A stretch of 64,000 nt of DNA from PALSA-1353 sp050012375 (GCA_050012375.1 JBEKHH010000011.1:32368-96367); one strand, 5' to 3'; shown: positions 25,714 through 35,361, counted from the first letter of the stretch. The notes: generated by a model from the sequence alone, not told the origin. Numbers and translations are program-made.

Positions 25714-28700
25714 GTGCGGATCAACCGTCAAAAGCTGACTTCGGCGTGTGACGCCGTCATCGAAGTGTTGGAAACCAGGCTGCTCCTTTCGTCTGGGCTG
25801 CTTGGCTCTGACGAGGACATAGGTTCACCCGCTCAGGCGGGATCATCCACTTACTCCAATGGCGCCTACACTGTCGTCGGCGGTGGCGCGGGCGTTGGGG
25901 GCAATTCCGATCAGTTTAACTTCGCTTACGAAACCTTTGCCGGCAACGGGACCGTCGTTGCAACCGTCAATTCCCTAACCAACACCAACGCGTCGGCGGA
26001 AGCGGGAATTATGTTCCGCAACGACAGCAGCGCCTCCTCCGCCTTGGCGGGAATCTTCGTCACCGCTACCAATGGAGTCACGTTCGTCTCCCGTGCCAGC
26101 GACGGCGGCCCCGCGAGCCAATCGACGACGGTTGGGATTCATGCGCCGGAGTATCTGGAACTGACGCTTTCCGGTTCGACGGTCACCGGCTATTACTCCA
26201 GCAATGGCGCCACCTGGTCCGAACTGGGTTCCATCCAGACGGTTACCCTTGGCTCCAGTGCGCTGGTAGGGCTGGCGGTCGCCTCTGCCAACAGTTCCAC
26301 TACGACAACGGCAACCTTTTCCAATGTAAGCGTCCTTCCGTCCGGCTGGTCGGACAATGACATCGGTTCGCCTCCCCTGCCGGGATGGGCCGGGTACAAC
26401 TCGACCCCCAACACATTTACGGCAACTGGGAGCGGATCGGGCATCGGCAGCAGTTCCGATCAATTCAATTTCACCAACTATGCCATGACCGGCAATACGA
26501 CGGTCGCCGCGCTGGTGGATTCCCTGACCAACACTGATCCAAACGCCCAGGCGGGTCTCATGATCCGCGCCGACACTACCGCGGGATCCCTCTTTGCCAG
26601 CGTGTCGATCACGCCGCAGAATGTGGTAACGTTCGAGTGGCGTTCCACCAGCGGCTCAGTTTCTTCATCTTCCTCGACGGTCAGCAGCCCTGGTTGGCTT
26701 GAATTGACGGATCAAGGGAACAACTTTAGCGCTTATTATTCGAGCGACGACATTCACTGGACCCAGATCGGAACCGCCCAGGCAATCGCCATGCCCAGCG
26801 CCACGGTCCTCGCCGGCCTGTGGGTCTCGTCGAACAACAGTTCGGCGCAGAATACCGCCGTTTTTTCGGATGTGAGCCTCGTTGAAGGCGGCTGGACGGA
26901 CAACGACATCGGTTCGCCCGCAATCGGCGGGTCCGCCGACTACGACGCGCCCAGCGACACCTATACGATTTCCGGAAACGGCTCGGACATCTGGGGCACC
27001 GCCGATCAATTCAATTTTGCCAGCACGACGATGAGCGGCAATGGCAGCGTCCTCGCGTACGTCGATTCCATCACGAACACCAACGCATGGGCCAAGGCCG
27101 GCGTGATGATCCGAAACGACATCACCGCGGGGTCGGCGTTCGCGGCGGTGCTGGTTTCCCCCAGCAACGGCATTACATTTGAGTGGCGCCCCACGGCCGG
27201 CGGCGCGACGAGCCAGGAAGTCAGCAGCCCCGCTGGCGGTCCGACTCCGGCTCCGGTAGGACTGGAAATAACGCGCTCGGGCAACTCCTTCACCGCATAT
27301 TACTCAACGGACGGCATCACCTGGATTCAGGTGGGTCCCAGCCAGACCGTGGCGCTCAATACGACGGCACTGGCGGGGTTGGCCGTCACATCCCACAACA
27401 CCGGCGCACTCTGCACGGCCACGTTCAGCAGCATCGGCATCGGAAGCACCCCGCCCCCCGGCGCCGGAGTTTACAGCGCCGTGGATCAGCTCTTTCTCAA
27501 CGATCTGGAAGACCGGGAAGTGATGTACTACTGGGACGAAACCAATTCTAGCACCGGGCTGGTGCCCGACAATGCCAATGCCAACGGCGGCAGTCCCTCC
27601 GCTGATTCAAGCATCGCGGCGGTCGGCTTCGGTCTGACGGCCCTGACGATCGGCGATGCGCGCGGTTGGCTCTCTCACGCCAATGCCTATCAGCGGGCAT
27701 TGACCACGCTCGACTTCCTCTACAACAGCGGCGCCAACGTCAACGGTTTTTTCTACCACTTCCTGAACGAGACGACCGGGGCGCGATATGGAACCAGTGA
27801 AGTTTCATCCGTCGATACGGCCGAACTCATGGCTGGCGTGCTCGACGTTGGCCAATACTGGGCGGGAACGCCGCTCCAAACGGTCGCGCTCCAGTTGTAC
27901 GATCGTGTGGATTGGCCCTGGATGCAACAGAGCAGCGGCGTGTTCTACGGCGCCTGGACCCCGGAAAGCGGGTTCTCCGGCGGCTACGGCGATTTCAGCG
28001 AGGCGGTCGTTCTCTACCTGCTGGGTCTGGGTTCGTCGACGTATCCGATCTCTCAGGCATCCTGGAATTCCTGGTCTCGGACGCCGACGGAAACATACGC
28101 TGGATACACATTCGTCGCCGCCGACGACAGGGCCTTGTTCACAGAACAGTATCCCCAGGCGTGGTTCAATCTGCAGGGTCTGACGGACAGCCACGGTCTG
28201 AATTACTACCAGAATTCGCAGACCGCGACCCTGGCCCAGCGGCAATTCATGATTAATCTCAGTTCCACTTACTCCGACTACGGCCCGAATATGTGGGGGC
28301 TCACGCCGTCGGAGGGAGTCAGCGGATACACCGTCTGGGGCGGACCGCCTGCCTACGGTCCAATTAATGGAACCGTCGTTCCCACGGCGCCGGGGGGCAG
28401 TCTCGAGTTTGAGCCGCGCCTCTCGATCAACGCCTTGGAAAACATGAAGCAAACCTACGGAAGCACGGTTTACCAAAAATACGGGCTCGTGGATGCGTTC
28501 AACCCGTTGACAGGCTGGACAAGCTCGCTCGTGCTGGGCATCGACATCGGAATGACGCTGATCTCGGCGGAGAACTCCCGTTCCAATCTCGTGTGGAACA
28601 CCTTCTCGCAAAGCTCAGCGGCGCAGCAGGCGATAGCGAAAGCGTTCCCGTCGAAAACAGGGCCTGCGGCATGGGCCATCAATACCAGCGGCAACTGGAA

Positions 28701-29871
28701 CCTTTCCACAAACTGGACAACTGGAACAGTGCCCAATTCGGCGGGCGCGGAAGCCGATTTCCTGGATGCCACTCCCCCGGTTCAGACCGTGTATTCGAAT
28801 GTCGGCATTACCGTGGGCACGCTGCACTTCAATAGCGCAGGCGAATGGGTGATCGCCGGAGTTGGACCCTTGACGTTGCAAGGCAGCGGCTCGAGCAATG
28901 CCGTGGTTGAAGTGGATCAAGGGACGGACGAACTCGATCTGCCGATCACGCTGGCCAGCAATACGACGTTCGACGTTGCCGCCGGCGCGACGCTGATCAT
29001 CGCCAATCCGATGACGATTGATTCCGGCGTGACATTGACGCAGACGGGCGGCGGCACGGTGAGTTATGAATCGATCGTGAACGTGGAAAACGGCGGAACC
29101 ATTGCGTTCAACGACTCGACCTATGCCGCGCAACTGTCGCTGGCGGTGGGGGCGAGCGCAATAGTCGGCGGCGCGGGCACCGTGCTGGAAGTCAAAAGCC
29201 TGTCCAACAGCGGCACCCTCAACCTGGGGAGTAACACGCTGCTGATCAATTATGGAAACTCCGCCGATCCGATCGCGTCGGTGCGGTCGCTGCTTGCCAG
29301 CGGTTATGCGAACGGGCTCTGGAACGGCGCCGGGCTCAACAGTTCCGCCGCCGCGGCCAATAGCGCGTACGGCCTCGGCTACGCCGATTCGGCCGATCCC
29401 GGCAATCCTGCCGGACTCTCCTCCGGCCAGATCGAAGTCAAATACACGCTGCTCGGCGATGCGACTCTCACCGGCACGGTCACCGGCGCCGACTTCACCA
29501 TCCTGGTCAGCAATTTAGGCAAGTCGGTGACGGGCTGGGATCAGGGCGATTTTCTGTACACCGGCACGGTCACCGGCGCCGACTTCACCGCCTTGGTCAC
29601 CAACCTCGGTAAGCAGTCCAATGCCGCGGCGGCGGTCCTGCCCGCTAGCGAGCCCAGCGTGGTTGCCGTGACGCTTTCGCCGAGCACGGTTGACCCGCTA
29701 ACGGGTCTCAGCACGGTGCTCACACAAACCAGCGCCGGCAGCTCATCCAATGTCGTTTTGGCGGATCAGAATCAAAATCAGAATAACATCGCACCTTCTG
29801 CCGCCGCGCTCAATCGCGCCGGCAAGGACAGTCATACGAGATTCAGGAGCACTCATCGTCCGCGCGCCTGA
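25714..29871 (+). CDS. LEPR-XLL multidomain GH144 endo-beta-1,2-glucanase with dockerin-like tail
   Basis: The 1,385-residue protein has LETRLLLSS (19-27) of the LEPR-XLL motif. Three tandem beta-sandwich repeats follow (about 30-205, 210-395 and 400-580), each with NDIGSP, DQFNF, SLTNT or SITNT and YYSSNGATW-like motifs, similar to DUF1349/laminin-G-like carbohydrate modules. A complete GH144 domain spans about 582-975 (FLNDLEDREVMYYWDETNSS, VGFGLTALTIGDARGWLS, FFYHFLNETTG, SSVDTAELMAGVL, YGLVDAFNPLTGW). Then come a strand-repeat domain, the DPIASVRSLLASG/WNGAGLNSS segment and two dockerin-like helices (about 1247-1299). There is no PEP-CTERM. The GTG start has AGGGAG upstream. It is probably a cell-surface enzyme. 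The repeats may bind glucan. Confidence 0.83.
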   Translation: MRINRQKLTSACDAVIEVLETRLLLSSGLLGSDEDIGSPAQAGSSTYSNGAYTVVGGGAGVGGNSDQFNFAYETFAGNGTVVATVNSLTNTNASAEAGIMFRNDSSASSALAGIFVTATNGVTFVSRASDGGPASQSTTVGIHAPEYLELTLSGSTVTGYYSSNGATWSELGSIQTVTLGSSALVGLAVASANSSTTTTATFSNVSVLPSGWSDNDIGSPPLPGWAGYNSTPNTFTATGSGSGIGSSSDQFNFTNYAMTGNTTVAALVDSLTNTDPNAQAGLMIRADTTAGSLFASVSITPQNVVTFEWRSTSGSVSSSSSTVSSPGWLELTDQGNNFSAYYSSDDIHWTQIGTAQAIAMPSATVLAGLWVSSNNSSAQNTAVFSDVSLVEGGWTDNDIGSPAIGGSADYDAPSDTYTISGNGSDIWGTADQFNFASTTMSGNGSVLAYVDSITNTNAWAKAGVMIRNDITAGSAFAAVLVSPSNGITFEWRPTAGGATSQEVSSPAGGPTPAPVGLEITRSGNSFTAYYSTDGITWIQVGPSQTVALNTTALAGLAVTSHNTGALCTATFSSIGIGSTPPPGAGVYSAVDQLFLNDLEDREVMYYWDETNSSTGLVPDNANANGGSPSADSSIAAVGFGLTALTIGDARGWLSHANAYQRALTTLDFLYNSGANVNGFFYHFLNETTGARYGTSEVSSVDTAELMAGVLDVGQYWAGTPLQTVALQLYDRVDWPWMQQSSGVFYGAWTPESGFSGGYGDFSEAVVLYLLGLGSSTYPISQASWNSWSRTPTETYAGYTFVAADDRALFTEQYPQAWFNLQGLTDSHGLNYYQNSQTATLAQRQFMINLSSTYSDYGPNMWGLTPSEGVSGYTVWGGPPAYGPINGTVVPTAPGGSLEFEPRLSINALENMKQTYGSTVYQKYGLVDAFNPLTGWTSSLVLGIDIGMTLISAENSRSNLVWNTFSQSSAAQQAIAKAFPSKTGPAAWAINTSGNWNLSTNWTTGTVPNSAGAEADFLDATPPVQTVYSNVGITVGTLHFNSAGEWVIAGVGPLTLQGSGSSNAVVEVDQGTDELDLPITLASNTTFDVAAGATLIIANPMTIDSGVTLTQTGGGTVSYESIVNVENGGTIAFNDSTYAAQLSLAVGASAIVGGAGTVLEVKSLSNSGTLNLGSNTLLINYGNSADPIASVRSLLASGYANGLWNGAGLNSSAAAANSAYGLGYADSADPGNPAGLSSGQIEVKYTLLGDATLTGTVTGADFTILVSNLGKSVTGWDQGDFLYTGTVTGADFTALVTNLGKQSNAAAAVLPASEPSVVAVTLSPSTVDPLTGLSTVLTQTSAGSSSNVVLADQNQNQNNIAPSAAALNRAGKDSHTRFRSTHRPRA

Positions 29872-29900
29872 CCGCGGATGCGGTGAGAATTAGGGCCAGC

Positions 29901-31283
29901 ATGTCATCGTTCGGCACGGGAATTCTGAGCGGAACCAAACACCTCGTCGTTGCCGCGCTGGTCGCATCCGGACTTGGTCTGCTTGTATTCGGCCCGCGCG
30001 CCGGCGACAAATTGCCGAAGAATTGTGTCATCGTCGACTATTGGGAGAAATGGACTGGCGACGAAGAAACGGGGATGCGGCAGATTGTTGACGATTTCAA
30101 CTCCACGGTCGGCAACGAGAAGCACATCTATGTCCGATACCTCTCGACGAGCGCCATCGAGCAGAAGACTTTGGTGTCGATCGCCGCCGGGGTGCCGCCG
30201 GATGTGGCGGGCCTTTACAACCAAAACATCCCGCAGTTCAGCGCTTTGGATTCGCTAGAGCCGCTGGACGACTTGGCCGCGGAGCACGGCATCACCGCCA
30301 AAACGTACAAGAAGGTCTTCTGGGATGAATGTCACTACGACAGCCATCTCTATGGCCTTGTGAGCACGGCATTCGATCTGGCGCTTTACTACAACAAGGA
30401 GATTTTTCGCCGGTGCGCCCCGGAACTTGAATCCCGAGGCCTGGACCCGCAACACGCGCCGCGCACAATCGCCGAATTGGATGCATATGCGAAAGCGCTC
30501 GATCGGATTGATCCATCCGGCCAGATTGTGCTGGCTGGTTATCTTCCGACGGAACCGGGGTGGTTCATCAACTACACCTGCATTTGGTTCGGCGGAAGCT
30601 GGTGGAACGGCGCCCGGCAGAAATTCACGTTCACGGACCCCGGGGTGGTGCGCGCTTACCAGTGGATTCAGAGCTATTCCAGGCGTCTGGGCCCAAAGGC
30701 GGTGGCGGAATTCCAATCGGGCTTCGGGACCATCGATTCCCCGCAGAATCCGTTCCTGGCTCCCACCGTGGCAATGGTGCAGCAGGGAACCTTTTTTGCG
30801 CATCTCATCAATCATCTCAAGCCGTCCATGGACGGCCAGTGGGGGGCGGCACCATTTCCTTCCTATGACCCGAAGCTAAGGGACGTGACCTATTGCAACT
30901 GCGACGTCCTGGTGATCCCCCGCGGCGCCAAGCACAAAAGTGAGGCGTTCGAGTTTATCGCGTTCGTCAATCGGCAAGACGAGATGGAGAAGCTAGCCAA
31001 CTACCATTGCAAGATCTCGCCGCTGGCCAAGGTCAGCGAGGGTTTTCTGGCCCATCACAACAACCCCTACATCCGGGTTTTCGACAATCTCGCCGCCAGT
31101 CCCAACGCCCATCCAACCGAACTGGTCCCGATATTGCCCGAGGTAAACGATGAGCTGATAAATTTCATACAGCGGCTGCAACTGCAGCAGGTGACCCCCG
31201 AAGAAGGACTCCGGCAAGTGCAGACGCGCCTGCAACAGAAATACGACCAGTTCATGGAAGATCAGCGCGAACGTCGGAGGTAG
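29901..31283 (+). CDS. ABC transporter sugar-binding protein
   Basis: The 460-residue protein is a family 1 extracellular solute-binding protein: an N-terminal hydrophobic segment (HLVVAALVASGLGLLVFG), DYWEKWTGDEETGMRQIVDD, VSIAAGVPPDVAGLYNQNI, YGLVSTAFDLALYYNKEIF, FINYTCIWFGGSWW, and FEFIAFVNRQDEMEKLANYH. No lipobox Cys is visible, so it is likely periplasmic or held by its N-terminal helix. It heads an importer with the two permeases downstream, 29 bp after the GH144 gene. By analogy with known clusters that pair such proteins with GH94 phosphorylases, its ligand may be sophorooligosaccharides. ATG 29901 with AGGG upstream is favoured over GTG 29883. Confidence 0.88.
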   Translation: MSSFGTGILSGTKHLVVAALVASGLGLLVFGPRAGDKLPKNCVIVDYWEKWTGDEETGMRQIVDDFNSTVGNEKHIYVRYLSTSAIEQKTLVSIAAGVPPDVAGLYNQNIPQFSALDSLEPLDDLAAEHGITAKTYKKVFWDECHYDSHLYGLVSTAFDLALYYNKEIFRRCAPELESRGLDPQHAPRTIAELDAYAKALDRIDPSGQIVLAGYLPTEPGWFINYTCIWFGGSWWNGARQKFTFTDPGVVRAYQWIQSYSRRLGPKAVAEFQSGFGTIDSPQNPFLAPTVAMVQQGTFFAHLINHLKPSMDGQWGAAPFPSYDPKLRDVTYCNCDVLVIPRGAKHKSEAFEFIAFVNRQDEMEKLANYHCKISPLAKVSEGFLAHHNNPYIRVFDNLAASPNAHPTELVPILPEVNDELINFIQRLQLQQVTPEEGLRQVQTRLQQKYDQFMEDQRERRR

Positions 31284-31326
31284 CGAGACCGAGGCGGGCC
31301 GTTATCATGGAACGACGCTGAACAGT

Positions 31327-32217
31327 ATGGCAAAACTGCATTCTGAAACTCGAGCGTTATTGCGGGGCCTGGTGTTTCTTTCGCCATGGCTGATCGGCTT
31401 TTTTGCATTCACGCTCGTACCCATCGCGCTATCGCTATATTACAGCTTTTGCGATTACTCCCTTCTTCAACCCCCGCTGTTCAAGGGCTTGAATAATTAT
31501 CGTCTGCTCGCTCAGGATCCGGTCTTCTGGAAGGTAGTCCTGAATACCGCAATCTATGCATTGATGGCGCTTCCGCTGGGGATGATCGTCGCCCTGGGCG
31601 TGGCGATGCTGTTGAATCTGAAGATTCGCGGCCTCTCCATCTACCGAACAATCATTTTTCTGCCCTCGCTGGTTCCCGCCGTCGCGTCGGCAATGTTGTG
31701 GCTTTGGCTGTTCAACACGAAGCTTGGGCTGATCAATACGGCGCTCCGCGGCGTGGGAGTGGCAAATCCTCCCGGCTGGCTAACGGACGTCCACTGGGCG
31801 ATGCCGGCTCTGGTGCTCATGAGCGTCTGGGGCATCGGCAATACCGTGATCATCTATCTCGCCGGGCTTCAGGATGTTCCTCGCGAGCTCTACGAAGCAG
31901 CCAACATCGACGGCGCAACAACCCTGCGAAAGATCTGGCACGTCACCCTGCCGCTCATTTCGCCCGTCATTTTCTTCAACCTCATCATGGGAATCATCGG
32001 CACCCTGCAGGTCTTCGCCGTACCGTACATCATGACCTCCGGCGGACCGGCCCGCAGCACCTACTTTTATACGATGTATCTTTACGACAATGCGTTCAAT
32101 TATCTGAAAATGGGTTATGCCAGTGCGATGGCATGGATCCAGCTTCTCATCGTGCTGGCGCTGACGGCACTGGCCGCCTGGTCAGGCAAACGATGGGTTC
32201 ACTACCAGGGCAATTAG
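31327..32217 (+). CDS. ABC sugar permease, MalF/UgpA type
   Basis: The 296-residue integral membrane protein has six predicted helices and the permease EAA-loop pattern (YEAANIDGATTLRKIWHVTL, PLISPVIFF), which contacts the ATPase. Other family hallmarks are LSPWLIGFFAFTLVPIALSL, RTIIFLPSLVPAVASAMLW and MTSGGPARSTYFY. It lies 43 bp after the binding protein and 20 bp before the partner permease. No ATPase gene is in the window, so a shared MsmK/UgpC-type ATPase encoded elsewhere is probable. Confidence 0.93.
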   Translation: MAKLHSETRALLRGLVFLSPWLIGFFAFTLVPIALSLYYSFCDYSLLQPPLFKGLNNYRLLAQDPVFWKVVLNTAIYALMALPLGMIVALGVAMLLNLKIRGLSIYRTIIFLPSLVPAVASAMLWLWLFNTKLGLINTALRGVGVANPPGWLTDVHWAMPALVLMSVWGIGNTVIIYLAGLQDVPRELYEAANIDGATTLRKIWHVTLPLISPVIFFNLIMGIIGTLQVFAVPYIMTSGGPARSTYFYTMYLYDNAFNYLKMGYASAMAWIQLLIVLALTALAAWSGKRWVHYQGN

Positions 32218-32237
32218 ACGGTGATTAGCCAACAGGG

Positions 32238-33230
32238 ATGTTCATCGTGACCTCAGACACCAACTTTGACGGACCGGCGTTGCCGTCGACCGGGCCGCAT
32301 TCGGTTTCAGCGATCGCCGCGTTGTCTGAACATGACCGAGGCGAAACAGGCCCTCCGCGCGCCGACCGCGGCCGCAACCGAACAGGCCGCCCCGCAAAAC
32401 TCGCCGCTCATCTGCTTCTATTTGCCATTTGTGCCGCGGCCCTGCTTCCATTTCTCTGGATGCTTTCAACCAGTCTTAAGACGCTCCCAGCGACGACCGC
32501 ATATCCCCCGACCATTTGGCCAAGCCCCATTCAATGGCGCAATTACATCGACGTCTTCCGCAGCGAGAAGGCAAATTTTCTGCTCTGGACGCGCAACACG
32601 CTCGTCATTGCCATACTGGGCGTCACGGGCACGACGCTTTCCAGCGCCCTCGTCGCCTATGGATTCGCGCGGCTTCGCTTTCGCGGACGAAATGCACTGT
32701 TCATCATCATGCTTTCCACGATGATGCTGCCTTTCCCGGTTACGATGGTCTCGCTGTTCTCGCTGTTCCGATGGCTTGGAGATCACACGGGCATTGCCTG
32801 GCTCGGAACATTCAAGCCGCTTTGGGTCCCCCTTTGGTTCGGATCGGCTTTCAATATTTTCCTTCTGCGGCAATTCTTCATGACCATCCCAAACGAACTC
32901 TCTGAATCCGCCCGCATCGACGGATGCAGCGAGTTCGGCATTTTCTGGCGGATCATTCTTCCGCTTTCCCGACCGGCGCTGGCTGTCGTTGCGCTCTTCG
33001 CTTTCCTGGCGATCTGGAACGACTTTCTCGGTCCGCTGGTCTATCTGCAGAGACCCGAACAATTCACTCTTGTCCTGGGTCTGCAGAATTTTCAGAGCAA
33101 GGCGGGAGGAACGTCCTGGCATCTTCTCATGGCGGCCAGCGTTCTCGTGATTTTGCCAGCGCTGCTACTTTTTTTCTTGGCACAAAAATCATTCATTGAG
33201 GGAATCGCCACCACGGGAATAAAGGGTTAA
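32238..33230 (+). CDS. ABC sugar permease, MalG/UgpE type
   Basis: The 330-residue membrane protein has an unusually long polar N-terminus (about 50 residues) before the first helix (LAAHLLLFAICAAALLPFLW). Family motifs follow: MLSTSLKT, RNTLVIAILGVTGTTLSSAL, ALFIIMLSTMMLPFPVTMV, the EAA loop SESARIDGCSEFGIFWRIIL, and the C-terminal helix. It is the last gene of the importer. A start inside the long N-terminal tail is possible. The 290 bp that follow show no gene. Confidence 0.9.
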   Translation: MFIVTSDTNFDGPALPSTGPHSVSAIAALSEHDRGETGPPRADRGRNRTGRPAKLAAHLLLFAICAAALLPFLWMLSTSLKTLPATTAYPPTIWPSPIQWRNYIDVFRSEKANFLLWTRNTLVIAILGVTGTTLSSALVAYGFARLRFRGRNALFIIMLSTMMLPFPVTMVSLFSLFRWLGDHTGIAWLGTFKPLWVPLWFGSAFNIFLLRQFFMTIPNELSESARIDGCSEFGIFWRIILPLSRPALAVVALFAFLAIWNDFLGPLVYLQRPEQFTLVLGLQNFQSKAGGTSWHLLMAASVLVILPALLLFFLAQKSFIEGIATTGIKG

Positions 33231-33518
33231 GCGCAACTTCTGTCTTTTTGCAATACCCCCGCCAGCGACAGTCAACCCGAGCTGCGAGCGTGTCACATGG
33301 CCCGAGCAAATGGTCTTTGCCATTGAGGGCGACGATAGCCCATCCGGATTGCTTGTGAAGCCTGTAGGAGAGGACGGAATTTCCGCCAAATCTTGGAATG
33401 GGCGGCGGCCCAACAGTGCGTGAACGCGGAGTCCTCCGTCATCTTCAGGCGTTCTCGGCCGCCAGCGATCGCAGACACTGCTTAATCTTCGATCAAGCCG
33501 GCCCGATCGGGTTGAAGT
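33231..33518. other. Intergenic stretch without a recognisable gene
   Basis: Between the permease stop and an IS66 remnant the sequence has no convincing open frame, terminator or promoter in either direction. It may be decayed coding DNA. Confidence 0.4.
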
Positions 33519-33631
33519 CCGAAAAGTACCTGACGCAGTTGCTGACGAACCTGCCGGCAACGCCGACCAGCCAAATCAGCCAGTGGTTACCGGATGACTG
33601 GAAGCGACGAAATCCGCCTCCGTCAGGGTAG
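33519..33631 (+). mobile_element. IS66 transposase C-terminal remnant
   Basis: The plus strand reads YLTQLLTNLPATPTSQISQW and then LPDDWKRRNPPPSG-stop (stop at 33629-33631), matching the right end of copies A, C and D and the fragment at 61.75 kb. The upstream IDPQR segment is replaced by unrelated bases, so only the last ~35 codons remain. Confidence 0.65.
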
Positions 33632-33641
33632 CGGTGCGGCG

Positions 33642-33905
33642 TTACTGGATCGATGAGCTTCGACATGATCTCTTCCATCGCCGGGAAAATGAAACGACCG
33701 CGATCGCCACCACCACGGCGCCCGTTGCGGGCTCGGGAACGGCGGTAATCGTGAACAGCAGTTCAGCCGGCGTGGTTAGCGAGTCGAAAGAGAAATTCCC
33801 CGCCAGTAGAGGGTTGCTGGAGACAAATGAAAAGTCGCCCGGCGCGAAGGTCGTCGAAGTAAACTGGATCAGATCATAGACGTTGCCAGGCCCCGAGCGA
33901 GTGAA
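33642..33905 (-). pseudogene. C-terminal remnant of a PEP-CTERM protein
   Basis: On the minus strand about 85 codons read without a stop: GPGNVYDLIQFTSTTFAPGD, FSFVSSNPLLAGNFSFDSLT, then the tail AVPEPATGAVVVAIAVVSFS followed by RRWKR, with a stop at 33644-33642. This is the end of a PEP-CTERM protein, with no start or signal peptide because the PilZ gene occupies the upstream side. It is flanked downstream by an IS66 remnant, which fits loss by insertion and deletion. Confidence 0.7.
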
Positions 33906-34197
33906 GCTGGAATTGCAGGCTATGCTTGCTATCGGGCACGCCGATCAGACTTTGGTACATGTCAGGCTGCTTGATCTCTCCTGCGCCGGTGCGGGAATGC
34001 TGCTGCCCTGCGATCTGCCTCAAGGAACACGGCTGGTTCTCTTGCTGCCGACCCCTGAAGGCATACCGATGACCGTCTGCGGCCATGTTGTCAATTCCCA
34101 TGCCATGAAGGGCGGCCAATTCCGCATCGGCACGGCCTTCGACGTCAACCACGGCTTTGCGATCGAACGCATAAGGGCCGCATTCTTTCCAGACTGA
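33883..34197 (+). CDS. PilZ domain protein, possibly N-terminally truncated
   Basis: The open frame gives about 104 residues with a PilZ-like beta barrel: RVKLELQAMLAIG, VRLLDLSCAGAGMLLPCDLP, LVLLLPTPEGIPMTVCGHVV, QFRIGTAFD. PilZ domains bind cyclic-di-GMP through RxxxR and DxSxxG. The DLSCAG stretch is the second motif, but a clear RxxxR is missing before it, so binding is uncertain. There is no good ribosome site for the TTG start at 33883. The frame overlaps a broken PEP-CTERM tail on the other strand, so the N-terminus was probably lost in the same rearrangement. Confidence 0.6.
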   Translation: MPGPERVKLELQAMLAIGHADQTLVHVRLLDLSCAGAGMLLPCDLPQGTRLVLLLPTPEGIPMTVCGHVVNSHAMKGGQFRIGTAFDVNHGFAIERIRAAFFPD

Positions 34198-34400
34198 TCG
34201 GGCGAACGCGATCTATGACATTGCGACTGTCACAGGCCTACAGCGAATACCGAATAGCGCAGGCATTCGATGTAATCCATGAGATGCAATTAATTCATGC
34301 CGCATTGGATATCGCCTTGCGGAAGAAATAGCCGGCCATTGCGCACGCGGGGTCAGAACACGCCCCCGCTTCGAACCTCCGATTTGAAGCCTCCGGTCGT
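34198..34400. other. Intergenic, no feature seen
   Basis: The stretch lies between convergent genes. It has no hairpin terminator, coding remnant or repeat that I can recognise. Confidence 0.4.
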
Positions 34401-35021
34401 CTAAACCTTCCGAAACCGTCCCAGCGTCCTATAGAGCCTTTGAATTGCCTCATCGCATTGCCGAATCGGTTCGTTGAGGCTCGGCGGCAACGCCTCCACG
34501 ATCGTTCCGTCGCCATTCTCGTGGCTTTTGCCGGATCCCAGAATCACTTTGTACAGCCGCTGCCACTCCTCGCAAAGCCGCAAGAGCTTTTGGACAGCCT
34601 CCGCCCGATCCTTCACGGTTGGCGTCCTGCCCGTCCGCGGCCGCCTTCCGGTCGCTTGCTGGATCGCACTTGCCAGTTGCCTGCAGCTCCACTTCTGCTC
34701 GATAGTTTCACGCAGGAATTTCCACCGGCGGTTTTTAGGCAACCGCAGCAATCGAACGATGTGCTGAACGCCAACTGGAAACCCATCCAATTCAATCTCG
34801 CGGTAAAGCCGATTCAATTCCAGTTCTGAAAATTGCGTGTAGAAAACCCGCGATTTTTCCAAATGGTCCAGCGTCATCCCCAATTTAGCAGCAAGCGACT
34901 TTCCTTTCCCGCCGGAAGAGTGATCCGGAAAGTCTCGTAGGGTCCAGCGCCCGATTTCATGGAACGCCCCGATTTCGTCGATCGCCTGCTTCACCGTTTT
35001 ACGATGCCGTCGAGCAGCCAT
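34401..35021 (-). CDS. Uncharacterised basic protein, weakly DUF1016/YhcG-N-like
   Basis: The 206-residue protein is helical and rich in Lys and Arg. The middle (RLLRLPKNRRWKFLRETIEQ, then KWSCRQLASAIQ) recalls the N-terminal domain of YhcG/DUF1016 proteins, where a 'r.fl.eaie..WS.r.L...i' segment is typical, but the nuclease half of that family is absent. It is divergent from a three-gene unit of unknown proteins starting at 35.36 kb and shares a 330-bp intergenic region carrying a 12-bp inverted repeat. I do not assign a function. Confidence 0.55.
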   Translation of the reverse strand: MAARRHRKTVKQAIDEIGAFHEIGRWTLRDFPDHSSGGKGKSLAAKLGMTLDHLEKSRVFYTQFSELELNRLYREIELDGFPVGVQHIVRLLRLPKNRRWKFLRETIEQKWSCRQLASAIQQATGRRPRTGRTPTVKDRAEAVQKLLRLCEEWQRLYKVILGSGKSHENGDGTIVEALPPSLNEPIRQCDEAIQRLYRTLGRFRKV

Positions 35022-35234
35022 TGCCCTTCCCTTCAGCCGGTTTGATCAAATCGGCCGCGCAAAAGCCTGCTAAAATGGCTCCGGGAAGTCGCCGTCGGTA
35101 TTCAAAGCCAACAGGGGCCTCCAATTTCCGCACCAGACAAATCCTGACGCACGATCGGCGTGGTTCATACTTCCGGGATCGCCGCGGCGCCCAACCTCTC
35201 CTGTTGCTTCCTGTGACGGTCGCGATGGCCTAGG

Positions 35235-35361
35235 CGCGGGTTCCTCAATGGTTGCCAACCAATCAATAATTGCGGCTATATCTCAATAACGTTATTTAGA
35301 TCATGCGCATTTGCCACATTGGTGTGTCAGCCGGTACAATCTGAAAAGAGAGGAACCCGCG
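35235..35361. repeat. Perfect 12-bp inverted repeat in a divergent promoter region
   Basis: CGCGGGTTCCTC (35235-35246) and GAGGAACCCGCG (35350-35361) are exact inverted copies 103 bp apart, enclosing an AT-rich stretch. The right arm includes the GAGGA ribosome site of the gene starting at 35361. It could be a paired operator for looping, or the ends of a small mobile unit. Confidence 0.55.

Noticed and set aside
26000..27460. Repeated blocks that might suggest a direct-repeat array or CRISPR
   Set aside because: The ~550-bp periodicity comes from three protein domain repeats in one gene. There are no short spaced repeats, and no CRISPR array was seen anywhere in the window.
27805..28611. 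Minus-strand open frame opposite the GH144 domain at 27.5-28.6 kb
   Set aside because: Shadow of the coding strand; the GH144 domain on the plus strand is unmistakable.
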